From: Gentiana macrophylla
Taxonomy: Eukaryota > Streptophyta > Magnoliopsida > Gentianales > Gentianaceae
DNA: 64,000 nt
Reading direction: 5' to 3'
NCBI GenBank assembly: GCA_026214975.1
Contig: CM047815.1
Location: forward strand, 75,359,299 to 75,423,298
Position numbers and translations under genes: made by a program. Under the pieces are notes generated by a model. That model did not search any database, was not told the origin of the DNA, and saw only the letters and a list, made by a program, of their open reading frames with translations. Numbering within the stretch: position 1 is the stretch's first letter; each line of letters begins with the position of its first letter. Below, one piece after another: positions 1 through 14,640 of the stretch.

Positions 1-780
1 AATTTGATTATTTACACACACTCACGCTTTAGTTCTTAATGTATGTCAAAAAAAAAAAAAAAAAAAAAAAAGAAAAGAAGAGAGAAAATCAAAATAGTTG
101 AAATAAAAGGATGTTACTAATCGTAATCGCTTTTTGATCAAGAATGCAAGACGTAGTAAATGCATTTACTTACATCTTTCTTTGATTTCCTTTTCTATCT
201 TTTCGACAACCAACGTCCTATCCTAATATATTAAGCCAATGTGTCTTCTATTTGACTTAGTTAATGATTCCAAATTGTAATAATCTAGATAGAAAGTATT
301 TCTAATATTTTATTTATATTTCAATTATTGCATGCATGTTTCATCTAATTCATATTTGATACTTAATTCATTTGTTGTATAATCTCCTTTCTTAAATTTC
401 TATAAAATTTATAAATTATATGTTTGTAATATTGATTTATATATATTACTTTTTGAAATTTTAATTTGATCAATTATATTATCTCATTATTTATATATTA
501 TCATTATGTTTGCTATGACGATCAAAATAAGTTTTAGTAATTTGATGTATTATTTTTATATGATTGAATTTATTGATTTTATTATGTTTTGTTGACAAAT
601 TCTATGTAAAATATCTAAAATTATGATATAATTAGTATAAAATATTAATCTTTGTAGTTTAGTATAGCTTAGTAGTAAAAGTTAGTATTTATAGTAGTAA
701 AGTTGTAGTTTTTGTAATTTTTTAAAGAATCGAATATCATGGTCTATTTTACACGGGTATTTTGTATTTTATTACGTAAT
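1..780. other. AT-rich intergenic DNA, no gene seen
   Basis: Strongly AT-rich sequence with a run of A at about 49-71. No open frame of useful length, no splice-like structure and no recognisable protein similarity on either strand. Probably decayed repeat DNA. Confidence 0.6.
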
Positions 781-1730
781 CCTAAGATGAATCGAACTTT
801 AGTATCGACACTTTTGAAGTCAATACAAGTCGCTGAAAGGAAGTTATAAAGTCATTACCGATATAAATGATCAAGGGAATAATTGTTTCTTAATCTTTAA
901 GAACGATATATATTGAAATGGCTCGCTAAAAAGACATTTTCTGGGAAAACGCTCTTCATGGAAGTTGAAGATCTTCATATGAGCTTAATGCATTTTGAAT
1001 CATGAAGATTGAGGTCTACAACCCAAATGGTGATTAAGGGTCATTTGATTTCTATTAGTAAAAGTATCGTAAATACGCTCGAGGACAACGGGTTATCAAA
1101 CGACGTCAAGAAGAGTCTTTCATGAAAGTTGAAGAGTTTTCGTGAGAACTTTATGGCATTTTGATCATATCGCTTGGAGTCCGAATCAAAAGATATGAAT
1201 TTTATAAGTTAAAATAATATTAATTACAAATAAAATCAAATAAAATCTTCACATGATGATTAGTGGAGTAAATATGGGGAACATGCTGATGACAAGCTGA
1301 ATGATTATCATCATTACACCGGACCGATCCGCAAATTTTCGTGACCGTCCGAAGGGAAAATTCTATAAAAGGAGCATCAGAGAAATTCTATTCGTGGTGT
1401 ATCAAATTATATATATAAACCATATTCTATATATATAACTCTTTCCTCTTTCTTTTATAGTTGTAAATAGGCCTTATGCCAAAATAATGTAGTAGTAGTA
1501 CGGTAATAATGTTCGGGAAATTCTCAAGGTTCTGCATGTGTTGCCGAAATCATGGTAAAATCCGGAAAAAGACGATTTCTCGAGTCGCCAATGTAATCGG
1601 GTAATTTCTATAATAATTATGTTTATGTTTGTCATTTTCTTTTTAGTTTTTATAATGTTATTAGGCTAGATCTAATAACTAACCAAAGTTATGTAATTAT
1701 ATTATTTTGATCTTTCGCAATGGAATGATG
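781..1730 (+). repeat. Degenerate LTR-like fragment
   Basis: The stretch at about 900-1200 contains repeated phrases (an 'ATGGCTC..' start, 'ACATTTTCTG', 'GAAGTTGAAGATCTTCAT') that recur in diverged form at about 56320-56610 inside the solo LTR at 55773-61624. Both are followed by an arginine/glycine-type GATCCG-rich patch and a TATA-like motif (TCTATAAAAGG near 1361 here). I read this as the U3/promoter part of an old LTR from a related family. No boundaries can be placed. Confidence 0.45.
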
Positions 1731-2689
1731 TTAAAATAAAATGACTAAAATTGAGTAAATGAATCTTTTTCTATTTCGCACATGAATGATAACATATTCG
1801 GAATGAAGTAATCAATCATGATGAATACTACATATAACTCAAGCGATGAACCGACTTGCAGGTTTCGTCGATACGAGTAAAAATAGAAAACCGGAGGTAA
1901 AATGGCCGCCTGATTAATCTAATCTTATTTCCTACCCGGCGATTTGTCCTAATAAAACAAATCTTATTAAAATTTGTACTCTAGATCTTAATAATGTTAA
2001 AATCACAGCTTAATTGAAACTACATCGCTTGTATTAAATCGATCCGCTTGACAACCGGAGCCTCTTGAATAACATCGCCATTTGACAAATGGAATCACCT
2101 CTTTTATCCGGGGTGATTTGTACTGCAACTGCTTTGACTAACTAAGTTTAGTACGGGGCAATGGTGGACCTTGATCGATGACTTTTGACATATGACAATT
2201 TCATACGCCGTGCGAGGAGGAATTGTTGACATTGTGAGTACACCGCTTCATTCACTCAATTGGACCTAAAAAGAAGATCGAACACATTCCATTAATCAAA
2301 AGATCATATAATTTGATTACATATACTTTGGTTAGTCTGCTATATATTATATTTTGGTATCTATATATTTATATATCTATATATATTATATTATAATTAC
2401 GCATTTATTTTATGTTGGTTAGAGTAGTAGTAATCAGTTATAAAATTGGCGTTTAGATCGAAAGTTAATAGCAAATTTCTTGGTGTTTAACCACACTTAA
2501 AAGAATTACCACTTTTTTCCCGAGATTCGACACCACTCACCACTTTATCACTACAATTTGACCCGGCACACCGCCGTTAGATCCGCTCTAACCTAGAAAA
2601 GGTCCGCCCTCTTGACGCCGCTTCTGGTCCGGGTTTGGTGACGCCACTCACTCATTCCGCATTAGTGCCAACATGAAAGTGATTCGACC
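1731..2689. other. Intergenic repeat-like DNA, no gene seen
   Basis: No supported coding region. The phrase GACCCGGCACACCGCCG at about 2561-2577 recurs at about 4289-4306, so this is probably LTR debris of the same family as the fragments that follow. Confidence 0.4.
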
Positions 2690-2869
2690 GCTCTTTTAAC
2701 GATCCTTAACGAACACATCAAACCCTATTCAAACTGCAAGATGAGTATGCAATCACTTCGTGATTAAGGTTAATCCATAAATGATCATCTTATGATTTAA
2801 TAAGATTTCTCAATCACGGAATTATAAGAGAAATGTAAATTAAATCGACCAAATTCCCCATATGACTAC
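2690..2869 (-). repeat. LTR fragment (TGTTAG family), left piece
   Basis: Collinear and clearly similar to about 31350-31510 of the nested solo LTR at 30063-31853 (shared 'ATCCATAAATGATCATCTTATG', 'CACGGAATTATA'-type blocks). The similarity breaks at 2869 and resumes at 4342, so one LTR copy has been split by an insertion. Orientation is inferred from the better copy at 30063-31853. Confidence 0.65.
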
Positions 2870-4336
2870 CGATGTAAGCCAACCGAATGATGTATTTTTA
2901 TCCCACTTCTCAAGCTTTTAGTGACGCTTTTCTATCAAATTCATGCAATTATGTGATGAGATTGATCAAGAGTTGTAAATAGGTTTTAAGTATCTAATCC
3001 TATATTTTTAGGCTTTTATGCCAAATTTTGTTATCAGAGTTATGCGAGGTATCGTTTTTGGCTTTGTTTTGCAGATACCCAGGTTAGATACGAGTTTTGG
3101 AAGATCTTAGAGAAGCCTATCAGGCTTTAGAGAGGTTTCTTGTTGATGAAGTTAGAGAATCAAGCTAAGAGTAGAATGTCGGCACATGCCGAGTGCACAG
3201 TCGGTGGACGCCGGATTTTGACAGTTGAGAATCTGAGCAGCAGTTAATGAGTTTGACACATCCAACTTCCTGTCAGAAGTTGGTGCACGCCGAGTGCACA
3301 ATCGGCGGACGCCGAAAGACCCGGATTTCAAGTTTTAAAACTTATTCTTGACTTAATTTCGAAGGGGGGCTGAAAAAACATACACTTTTCTCCATCTTGA
3401 AGGCACTCCCACTTTCAAGGCTCATCTAGCCAAAATCACCACAACTTTAGCTCTTAAATTGCAAGTGTATACATTAAGAATTCTTGTTTGATATCTTGAT
3501 GAATTTATTTGACAATTTTGTAGCTTTGGGATACACTTTCCATTGAGCTTTGAAGATTGAATGCAAGTTTTCCTTTTTCAAGTTATTAGCTTGTGATTGG
3601 TATAATTTTAGCCTTTACTTTGGTTTAATTGTTCTTATGGTTATGAACTCTAACCTTGACATGTTGTGGCTAGTTTCACACTAGCCAAGATAATGTGACG
3701 TGAAGATGGATTCTTTTGATTGTGAATGAGTTGGTAGTTTTACATTTGAGTCTCTTGTAGTGTTGAACCTTCTTTACTTGATAATGCTGTTGTTAAACCT
3801 CAGGAAGTCATTAACCCTAGCTTGCACACACACACTTGATGAAGACCGAAAGGGTATATTGAGTGTGGGAAAGAAGTATGGATCGGAAGGTAAAACCGAC
3901 CTTAAGTGGAATTCGGTTTCTTATCCGATGGTAGCTTAGGCTTGTGTTCAAGTGCATATCATGTTGAAATAATTAGACTTAGGGTGCCTAAGTCAAGGAT
4001 GAGACATAGAGTGATCTCATGTATTCGGAAGAAGTGGAGATTGCTAGTCTAGAACACACCGGTTCACGCCTTGAGCATTTTAAGAAGGAAGGTAGGTAAC
4101 CACTCATTCATAATTGAGGAAGTCCGCTGGATCAAAGCATTATCTTGGTTAGTTCCATTTTTCATTTGAGTTGTCACATATTTTATGCAACAAATTGCGA
4201 CTTGGATCGTAAAATATGAACCTAATCAAGGGTTAACCAACACACTCCTTGTGGGATACTTACATTGACTCACTAACTAGATACGCTTGACCCGGCACAC
4301 CGCCGGTTAGATCAACACCCGTAAAGCGACACGCCA
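2870..4336. mobile_element. 1.47-kb insertion flanked by ACTAC
   Basis: The flanking LTR sequence rejoins when this segment is removed: ACTAC at 2865-2869 and again at 4337-4341, and the joined site matches the uninterrupted sister copy near 31515-31530 apart from one base. This is good evidence for an insertion with a 5-bp target duplication. Inside, 'TGTTATCAGAGTTATGCG' at about 3027 resembles a copia primer-binding site. The ends (CGATG... and ...GCCA) are not a clean TG/CA pair. No coding frame is visible, so it would be non-autonomous or decayed. Confidence 0.6.
3179..3330. repeat. Two-copy GC-rich repeat
   Basis: A block containing GCCGAGTGCACAGTCGGTGG (near 3189) is repeated about 100 bp later as GCCGAGTGCACAATCGGCGG (near 3288), each followed by ACGCCG. 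It lies inside the 2870-4336 insertion. Confidence 0.6.
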
Positions 4337-4341
4337 ACTAC

Positions 4342-4675
4342 ATCATATATAAATGCCCCACTAAGACAACTAAAGGTTTATGGTCCGGATAGACGGTCAC
4401 ACCATAATGTGTTCGGGCATTAATGGTGGTTTAATCAATAGACCACATACTATGATTAACTTCATCACGGATTAACATTTCAAGTGTATCACCACAAATT
4501 TAATCCTCATATGTGACACACACTAATTTATATGGCTACATATGATACGACTTGGGGTTTTCAAAGAATGTATTACATATAAGCACAAAGCAAATAATAA
4601 GATGAGAATGAATCATTATTTATTAATTATAAAACAATTACGTAAATTGTCTTTCAAAGCGCTATTTCCAACATA
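4342..4675 (-). repeat. LTR fragment (TGTTAG family), right piece
   Basis: Continues the LTR interrupted at 2869. It matches about 31525-31850 of the solo LTR at 30063-31853, including the CATATATAAATGCCCC block and, near its end, the AAACAATTAC...AAATTGTCTTTC block that lies just inside the LTR terminus in the other copy. The terminal CTAACA is not preserved. Confidence 0.65.
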
Positions 4676-4714
4676 TACTTCCTTATATATCTACACATGT
4701 GATCTCAGATCGCC

Positions 4715-5530
4715 TATGTTTTGATTTATGTTGATGACATTTTGAATGTACCTCTGAGCAGTTGGTCGCCGCTACTATCCAGCATATCTCTTCTCATTTC
4801 CCGGTTAAGGACCTAGGCCCGCTATCATTCTTTCTTGGCGTCGAGGCCTTATCTACTCCTGATGGTCTTCTTTATCTCAAAGAAAGTATATTCTTACTCT
4901 ATTGCAAAGATGCAGTGTCTCAGCACAAATCAAAGCCTTGTCTCACGCCTATGGCCTCTAATCTTCGCCTCAAGCCACCGATGGTTCTCCATTTTCCGAT
5001 CCCTCTTGTACCAGAGCATTGTTGGCGTACCTTCAAGACTCGGGCTTTTACGGGCCTTTGACATTGCCTTTGCGGTTCAAAAGTTTGCAAATTTATGCAC
5101 GCTTCGGATACTCACCGGGTTGTCAGCGTTTATTCTTCGTTATTTCAAGCATACGATCTTGATGGACTTCTCTTCGCTCGGGGCCCTCCACTATGCTCCA
5201 TTCCTTATCCGATGCCGACCGGGCTTCCGATCCCGATGACCGCTGCTCTATTGGTGCTTATTGCATTTTTCTTGGGCCCAACTGATTAGTCGGCGTTTAA
5301 GCAAAGAACTTATCAAGCTAGAGATAGTACCGAGGCCGAATACAAGGCTCTTTCGATGCCGCTAGTGGTTCAGCGGATTACTAGCTTACTCGCAGAGATG
5401 TCCGCTCCGTAGAGTCCCAACCTCCCGCCTCTCCGTGTGACAACATTGGTGCCACTTATCTTACGGCCAATCCGGTTTTTCCACGATTGACGGCACTACA
5501 CGTGATTTAGCACCACCAAAACTTGTTGCC
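4715..5530 (+). pseudogene. Ty1/copia RT-RNase H fragment
   Basis: Remains of the C-terminal half of a copia polyprotein. The catalytic YVDD of reverse transcriptase is at 4727-4738, followed by VKDLGPLSFFLGVE, a recognised copia motif. RNase H follows, with DIAFAVQKFANL near 5060, the RYFK segment near 5140 and a STEAEYKAL-like stretch near 5325. Several frame changes and stops break it. Everything upstream of YVDD is missing, so this is a 5'-truncated relic joined to LTR debris on its left. An LTR-like tail follows directly. Confidence 0.85.
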
Positions 5531-5650
5531 CAAGATTAAGGTTTATTGTAATTTATTCTAGCATTACTATTGTACCCTTATGTATCTATATAAACAAACT
5601 CTTGTACCAATGATGAAATCAATACACAATTTACGCTTTCAATATGCGAC
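5531..5650 (+). repeat. 3' LTR remnant of the copia fragment
   Basis: Follows RNase H directly and carries a TATA-like TCTATATAAACAAACT at about 5584 and the AATCAATACACAATTT end typical of short copia LTRs. It resembles the LTRs at 13201-13353 and 17428-17586 read on their minus strand. Confidence 0.55.
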
Positions 5651-6286
5651 ACTAGCCTCCGGCCCTCCCATCTAAAAGGTCGCCACACACAATGATTAAC
5701 CTCTTCACCATTGTGTCGAAGTGCAGAGTTAGCTCAATTCGTGATAACTCTGCAAAGACTGATCCGTGTCCTCCCACCCAAGGCACCGCTGAAACCACCA
5801 TGATTAACCTTTTCACCTTTTATGTCAGTCGGGTTGAAGAACCCTGAGCGAAATGGCGATATCGCTTCTTTGCACAAAGCCGATAATAGTAATAATAATA
5901 ATAATAATGATAATAATAATAATAGTTAGAGTTCATTTTTGACGAATTTCCTATGTTTAAGATGAATGGAACCACAAATTTTAGATCGGTCCTGAACCAA
6001 ATCCTACCGGACCAAATCCTACTTGAACAATCTCTCACGGGCTTAAGTTATATACGTTCTGTTTCCACGAAGGTAAAAGATTCAATCATGCATAACGTAT
6101 AAATTACCTACCGACTGAACACGGGATCCTTTCATATAGAGCTTGAATCGAATTACCTCCAAATATTTATATATATCAATAATGTTCTTCCGTGGAATTT
6201 ACAGCCTGTTCCTCTATTTCTTTTTGTGCACATAATGGAGCTTGCCCTGTATCATTCCAAGCCTTGAACGTGATTTTCAGGCCATT
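5651..6286. other. Intergenic, with AAT/ATA microsatellite
   Basis: No gene supported. Contains an imperfect (AAT)n tract at about 5887-5926 and two similar blocks around ATGATTAACCT (near 5691 and 5800). Confidence 0.5.
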
Positions 6287-8857
<2,571 letters not shown>

Positions 8858-10925
8858 ATTCGAATATCAGCTATACATACACCTGTTTAAGATTTTTGAT
8901 GAGATGGTAAACTATCAAGAAATGTACAATGTGAAAACTAGAGAGCACCAACAATAATTAATGGAGCAAATAAGCAATAAAAAAATGACATTGCCGTCCA
9001 CATTAAGTATTAGTATATTCAAAGTGAGACCCATGGTAAACCCATTGTTACTAGCAGACAATAAAGTAAACATAAAGTCTACTACAATGAATCTAACGTT
9101 TGACTTCATGGATTTGGACCAGTATTCCACATTTACAATGAATTTACATGGCACAAATGATCCCACTCTTTGGGGATTCATTAGAGAAGATTTATTGCTT
9201 TGGTTTAATATTTTTATTCTCAGAGCGCCCTTGTTCAATTCTTTTTTTTTTTTTTTCCCCTTTTGAGGGGGATAGTTCAAGTGATTAGTTCAAAATCAGC
9301 TCGAATAATGAAAATGTACTGCGCATTTAAGGATATGTTTAAGTATTACACAAAATGACAAGTCCAATGCAACAAAAAGGGAGCTATTATTTGCACCACG
9401 CCGTTGCACCACATCAATCATACAAAATCAACATTGTAATTAATAGTTGGTTCTATAATCAAAAACCGACTTTTCCTTGTGGATTCTCACCATAAAACTA
9501 TGGAAAGTTGGTTTTTTTCTTCAAAACGCGGAATTTCACAAGGTCGATTCTACCGGTGTGAAAGAGGGCGAGCTGGGGGAGGAGAGATAACCCCATATAC
9601 TTCATTGCTCTTTTGTTCTTTCCTTTTTTATTTTGTTTCTTTTTTCCAAGTGAAAGTTGTATGCAGATTTACATTAGAGTGAGCTTCAAATTTACAGAGC
9701 CCTCTTATTTACCACCCAAAGGCGCAAACTTTATCATTTATGGATCCGGAACTGGCATTCTGTAGATGCTAGAACAGCTGTAAGATTGTGATATTTATAA
9801 AAATAGACAAACCAATTTTCAACACATGACAGACTTTAATGGCTAGTGTAATGAGTACTCATCTTGTAATAATTTCTCTAATTGAAAACCAAAAAGAAAA
9901 TAACGAGGTAAATCAAAAACAAGGCAGGATCATTTTCCGCCTAAAATTCCATGGCAGTATTTTTCTAGAGTATCTATTACATGAAAACCAAATAGGAAAA
10001 GAAAACAAAATATCCTAAAGGACAAGTAGTAATCATAAATATTCATCAAAATATGAAAGTGAGGATCTGAAAATACTTTACCATTTTTGCACCTCAAGAA
10101 CTCTGGAAAGAGCAGGACTGACTGACACTATATGATGAAACCAAATCCCCAAGCAAAACTGACGAAGATAGATTGCATATATATTGAAAAAGTTACGATG
10201 ACGAATTTTTCGAACGGATTATTTAGGCTAATAATTTTCAAAGCTCAAAGACGCAAACTTGGAAAATAAACGACAGAGACTTTGCGAAGACAACGCGTTG
10301 GCCTTTTTACCCATTAGTCTCCCCTGTAGGGTAGCCTTCTACTTTGACGGTTTGACGTTTGCGCCAAAATATATTCTTCGAAATTATATTTTTTTCTTCC
10401 GAAATTAGATTTAAGTTTTTTATAATATAAGGTATTACTTGGGGAAGATTTGAAGATTTAATGGAGACAATGATGAAAGCAACAAATATGGAGAGTGAAA
10501 ATACATTTTCGCGCCGCTTTTAACATACCTATTTCACGTCCCCACTGCACAGACTTCGATATTCTTTTAAGATCCATTCAAAAATTCAACTTCATCCCGC
10601 TGAATTTTTCCTCACCATTAATTTCACTCGCCACGTAGAATTTTACCTCGATCGCTCAATATTCAACGTACCGGCGAATTTTCAACGACGTTTCGAATTT
10701 TTCAACGCAATGACTTAAAAACGTTAGATCTAACACAATCTGATACGAAATAAAGAATGTTAAAACGACTAAAAATGGAGAGATCTTGTGTCAAAAGTTT
10801 ACACAAATTATACTTTATTGAAACCATATGGATTCTTAGTATTGCTGAAAATCAATTTAATAAGTTATGGATTACAAGAGTTTGTATATATTGTATCGTA
10901 AATTAAAAGTTGCTTATGTTATTAT
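8858..10925. other. Intergenic, no gene seen
   Basis: About 2 kb upstream of the CRK pseudogene. A T15 run at 9242-9256. Short open frames on both strands look like chance frames. I could not identify repeats with defined ends. Confidence 0.5.
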
Positions 10926-11731
10926 TGTAACGACCTCTAACTATGGACGAGTAAATGGTCATAAGCCGCTCGATAACTTCACAACTCGTGATTAGTCGCA
11001 CACATAAACTTCACGTAGCAATCGCTTAATACAAAAAGAACTAAAAACAACATATCATAATGAACAAAATCAAAATAAGCATTAAATGTCAGAACTGGTC
11101 AAACTTAGTCTTAAAGGATGTCATGGAAAATAAGGATCTACAAACCAACCCCACCGCAAGTGCAGGGGCCTTGCCGCAGAATTGGTAGGTCTAATTTCTA
11201 GAGGTTCAGATTCTCTATTACATATATAATCCACGACTCCAGAAAAACGAAAGGGACAATCCACATGGCCAAAACACATTCCAAAATACTACAAAACTTC
11301 CAATTCCACTAACATAAACGAAATACAACCAAATTAACCATCTGTGTCTTAGCAGGATACACTGAAACGACAAAAATGTCAAAACGCCAAAGGCGCTATG
11401 TAAAGACCCATCCTAAAAATAAGTAGTATTAGAACGGACTTCATCCCGAAAAACCCGAGTATTTTCGAAACAGACGTTACACGCTACCCAAGAAAATAAT
11501 TAAAAGAAATACAAATGCAGTGAGTGGAAAAGAACATCCTAAAATATGACATCAAGGAAGCATGATAATAATAAGAGAGATCGTTATTACATATTACATT
11601 TCGCATTGAAGATTATCGATGATCGATGATCACGCTGATCGCCGCTGATCTATATTATAATATAGATCTAACACCGATCAACGGTGCAGATCATCCGATG
11701 TGGCCGGATGCCGCACGCATTACGGGTGGCA
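10926..11731. mobile_element. Candidate solo LTR, 806 bp
   Basis: Starts TGTAACGACC and ends GGGTGGCA, flanked by ATTAT on both sides (10921-10925 and 11732-11736). TGTAACGACC is a common start of plant Ty3/gypsy LTRs (family knowledge). No internal coding region adjoins. The AT-rich flanks make a 5-bp match possible by chance. Confidence 0.5.
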
Positions 11732-12153
11732 ATTATCATTTCTCGTAATAATAATCATCTATTGGCTCTTCTTCCGTCTCATTGGTCTTTACATTTTTTT
11801 TTTTAAAGCAACTTTATTTTATTAAAATGAAAAAGAATAAAGTGCTACAAAGTCAATGCCACATCCCTACCCGCCCCAAGTACGCTGATAGAGCAAGATA
11901 AGACTACCTTCCTTAACCCCTACATGGCAAACCCAAAAGTAGTGAGAATCCAAAGACATGTGGAAGAGTACTCATTTATTCATTGACTTTACATTATCTT
12001 CATATAAAATGTTAATATAAGGAATGAACATGACAATCCATTAAAAAATATAATTAAAAAAGAATCATAATTAAACGCAATTTTCGAGAGTTTAATCAAT
12101 TAATGATTGTTCACAATGTCATTCAAGTTCATTTCTCGGTTTTTCAGTTTTGA
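11732..12153. other. Intergenic, no gene seen
   Basis: AT-rich DNA with a T/A-rich run near 11795. No coding signal. Confidence 0.5.
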
Positions 12154-13200
12154 TGTAATATTCCGATTTTCGTAAAATGGTAGACGTGTTATTTTACGGA
12201 AACAAAATATTATATTTATTCTATTTATGAATTAAGTTTTTATAAAAGAAAATATTAATTATAGAAATTAATATTAATTGGAAATTAATTATGATTAATG
12301 GAATATTAATTATAATTAATGTAGTGTAGTTATACTTTTGGAAATAAACCTCCCACTAAGAAGGTGTTTGTCATAATATTGATTCATCTGATTTGTTCGA
12401 ACTTTTGCTCTTAAGAGAAAACTAAAAGGCAAAAGAGACTTCTCAAGTCACTCATTGAATTCTTGGTCAATTTCAGATTCAAGTACACCGTTGAAACCGT
12501 GAGAGAAAAGGATCGTGTGGATACTAAAAGTTCCAAGTTTTGTCAAGGTATTATTTTAGCCCTAAATTGATTCAACAAGGATTGATCATGTTTCGGGTTG
12601 TTTGAAGTGCTTGATTCATAGTTCTCAATGTTTAAACCTTGAACACAAGTTAATCATAGTTTACTTGATGATCAAAATAGGTTTTGCAAAGTTCTAAGAG
12701 GTGCCGCAGCAATTCTTGGAGTTGTGCTTTGATTTTGCTTGCTAACAAGTAAAGAGGATCTTCCTATGGATTTATTTAAGTTTTATAAAGACTTGGTTGA
12801 GTTTTTGGTGTTGACGTGATGTTAGAAATCATGTCTATTTGTTGATAATGAAGTATGTGATGTTACGGCATGTTAAGAGAATGTTTTGCAAACTGCTTTT
12901 ATGCTTGTTTTGTCACCAAATTGGTTGATTCGAGTTGGAATTCGCCAAGTGCATAAAAGATGAGTTTAAGGCGCTTTTAGGGTTTTGCGCGCTTCCAGCG
13001 CTAGTATGCGCGTGGAAACGAAACCGTGTTAAGGTTGAAGATTCGAGAGTTTTACCGCACGCTAAAGTGTTTTAGCGCATGCCAAAAGTGAAACAAAAGC
13101 ATGCAGAAAGATCAAAGAGTTTTAGCGCATGCCAAAACCGAACTAGAGTGTTATGTTTTTCTCGCTTGTGTTTCAAGCGCCACACAAAGCTATTCAAATG

Positions 13201-13353
13201 TATTAGAATAAAATAATGTGTTTTTCCATTGATTGATAAACGATTACAAGTGTTGTTTATATACTAATACAATAGGGGTAAATACGGGATAAAATACAAT
13301 GATAAACCCTACGAATGATCACTACTTGTCGCCAAGCCGTGGATGCTTCAATA
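13201..13353 (-). repeat. 3' LTR of the copia element
   Basis: 153 bp, matching 17428-17586 almost base for base apart from small indels. Minus-strand reading: TATTGAAGCATCC ... TTCTAATA, with TATATAAAC as TATA box. Confidence 0.85.
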
Positions 13354-13419
13354 CGCCCGCAATCCTCGAACGGAGGACGTGGAGATTGGCCTTAAGATCG
13401 CTGAAACGGACATGGCCAA

Positions 13420-14320
13420 GCGGGTTTGCTAAGACATCGGCAAGTCGATCTTTGGAAGAGATAAATGCGACATTGAGCTCATGGAAGCCACGAGCTCCCG
13501 AACATGATGAAAATCAATCTCAATATGCTTCAGACGAGCACGGAATACCGGATTGGCGGTAAGGTAAGTAGCGCCAATGTTATCACACCACAAGTAGGGC
13601 CTGAGGTCGGTAGACACGATTTCACGAAGAGGGCCGAATCCACCTGAGCTCAAATGCAGATGAGAAAGAGCCTTATACTCCGCCTCAGACTACTTTTCGC
13701 GACAAGTTGTTGCTTGTAACGCCAACCGATCAAGTTATCACCACAAGATACAAAAGTCACCGATATAGCGACGGTCGTCAGATCGAGGCCCAATCCGCAT
13801 CGTAAAAGGCCTGGTTGCGCAGCAGGAGAGGGACGGCAAGAGGCCATCGAGATTGACGAGGGGTACGAGGGGCATGATTTGACAAAAGAACCCAAAGGAG
13901 TGGTATTGAGGGGCATGCATAAACTTACGCACCTTGTGGACGGCGAAGGCAATATCCGGCGAGTAAAGCTAAGATACTGGAGGCCACCAACGAGCATCGC
14001 GATAAAGTGTAGATCATCAAACGGTTGCCCATCCGCATAACTAAGATGTAAATTAGATGCCATGTGGTGACACATGGTTTGGCCGATTGCATGTTGGGCT
14101 TACAGAGAAGATTATAAATGTACAAGTGTTGGCCGGTAAGAAGGCCATCAAAAAGGGGCAAAGCGGATAGCCTCGACACCCATGAAATAAGAAAGAGAGC
14201 CAAGATCTTTAACCGGAAACGAGAGGATAAATGGGAGATAGTAGCCAAACCAGAGTCTCGAGGTACCGTAATTAAGACATCATCAACATAGATCAAGACA
14301 AAATAGAGTCAAGACTACGA
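13420..14320 (-). pseudogene. Copia RT and RNase H remnant
   Basis: The minus-strand frame from 14296 starts MIYVDDVLITV, the reverse-transcriptase catalytic YVDD box. Broken frames continue with the LHFIAMLVGGLQYLSFTR segment, GDNLIGWRYKQQLVAKSS-like RNase H sequence and, near 13600-13480, WCDNIGATYLTANPVF. Several frameshifts and stops. Everything N-terminal of YVDD in RT is missing. Confidence 0.85.
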
Positions 14321-14339
14321 GTGTAAATATATAATGAGG

Positions 14340-14640
14340 TATCACCATGACGGAGAAAATCCATATGCACGAAAGAACATCTCAGAAAGCGAGAAACACT
14401 GTGCCACAGAGAGACGCTGAGCGACTTTTGAGAGGTAAGATTGAGCCGATAGTTGTTGAAGGAGGTAGAGAAGTGGCAGAGGCCATCTCAAGAAAGCCAC
14501 GATTATGGACGCGCCCGAGTAGTCCTTCACAAGGAAATAATTAAGATGAAATTCAAAGTAAACATTATTGTCTTTTGCAAATCGAGAAACAGAGAGAGAT
14601 TAGTAAATAGGGAAGGGGCAACAAGAACATTATTAAGACA
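14340..14640 (-). pseudogene. Copia protease end / pre-integrase remnant
   Basis: Minus-strand pieces NVLVAPSLFTN and FAKDNNVYFEFHLNYFLVKD (14625-14520) match the copia segment between protease and integrase, where LLSVSKFAKDNNVFFEFHP is typical. It shows that the 14641-16094 insertion lies between the protease and pre-integrase parts of the host element. Confidence 0.6.

Noticed and set aside
8915..9280. Overlapping frames of about 100-120 codons on both strands
   Set aside because: Low-complexity, lysine- or phenylalanine-rich, no similarity that I recognise, and mutual shadows.
10926..12153. Inverted repeats around ATCGATGATCGATGATC near 11618 as a separate element
   Set aside because: They lie within the candidate solo LTR. 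The GATC-rich palindromes are short and have no defined ends.
13299..13562. Plus-strand frame of 87 codons
   Set aside because: Antisense of the copia LTR and RNase H on the minus strand.
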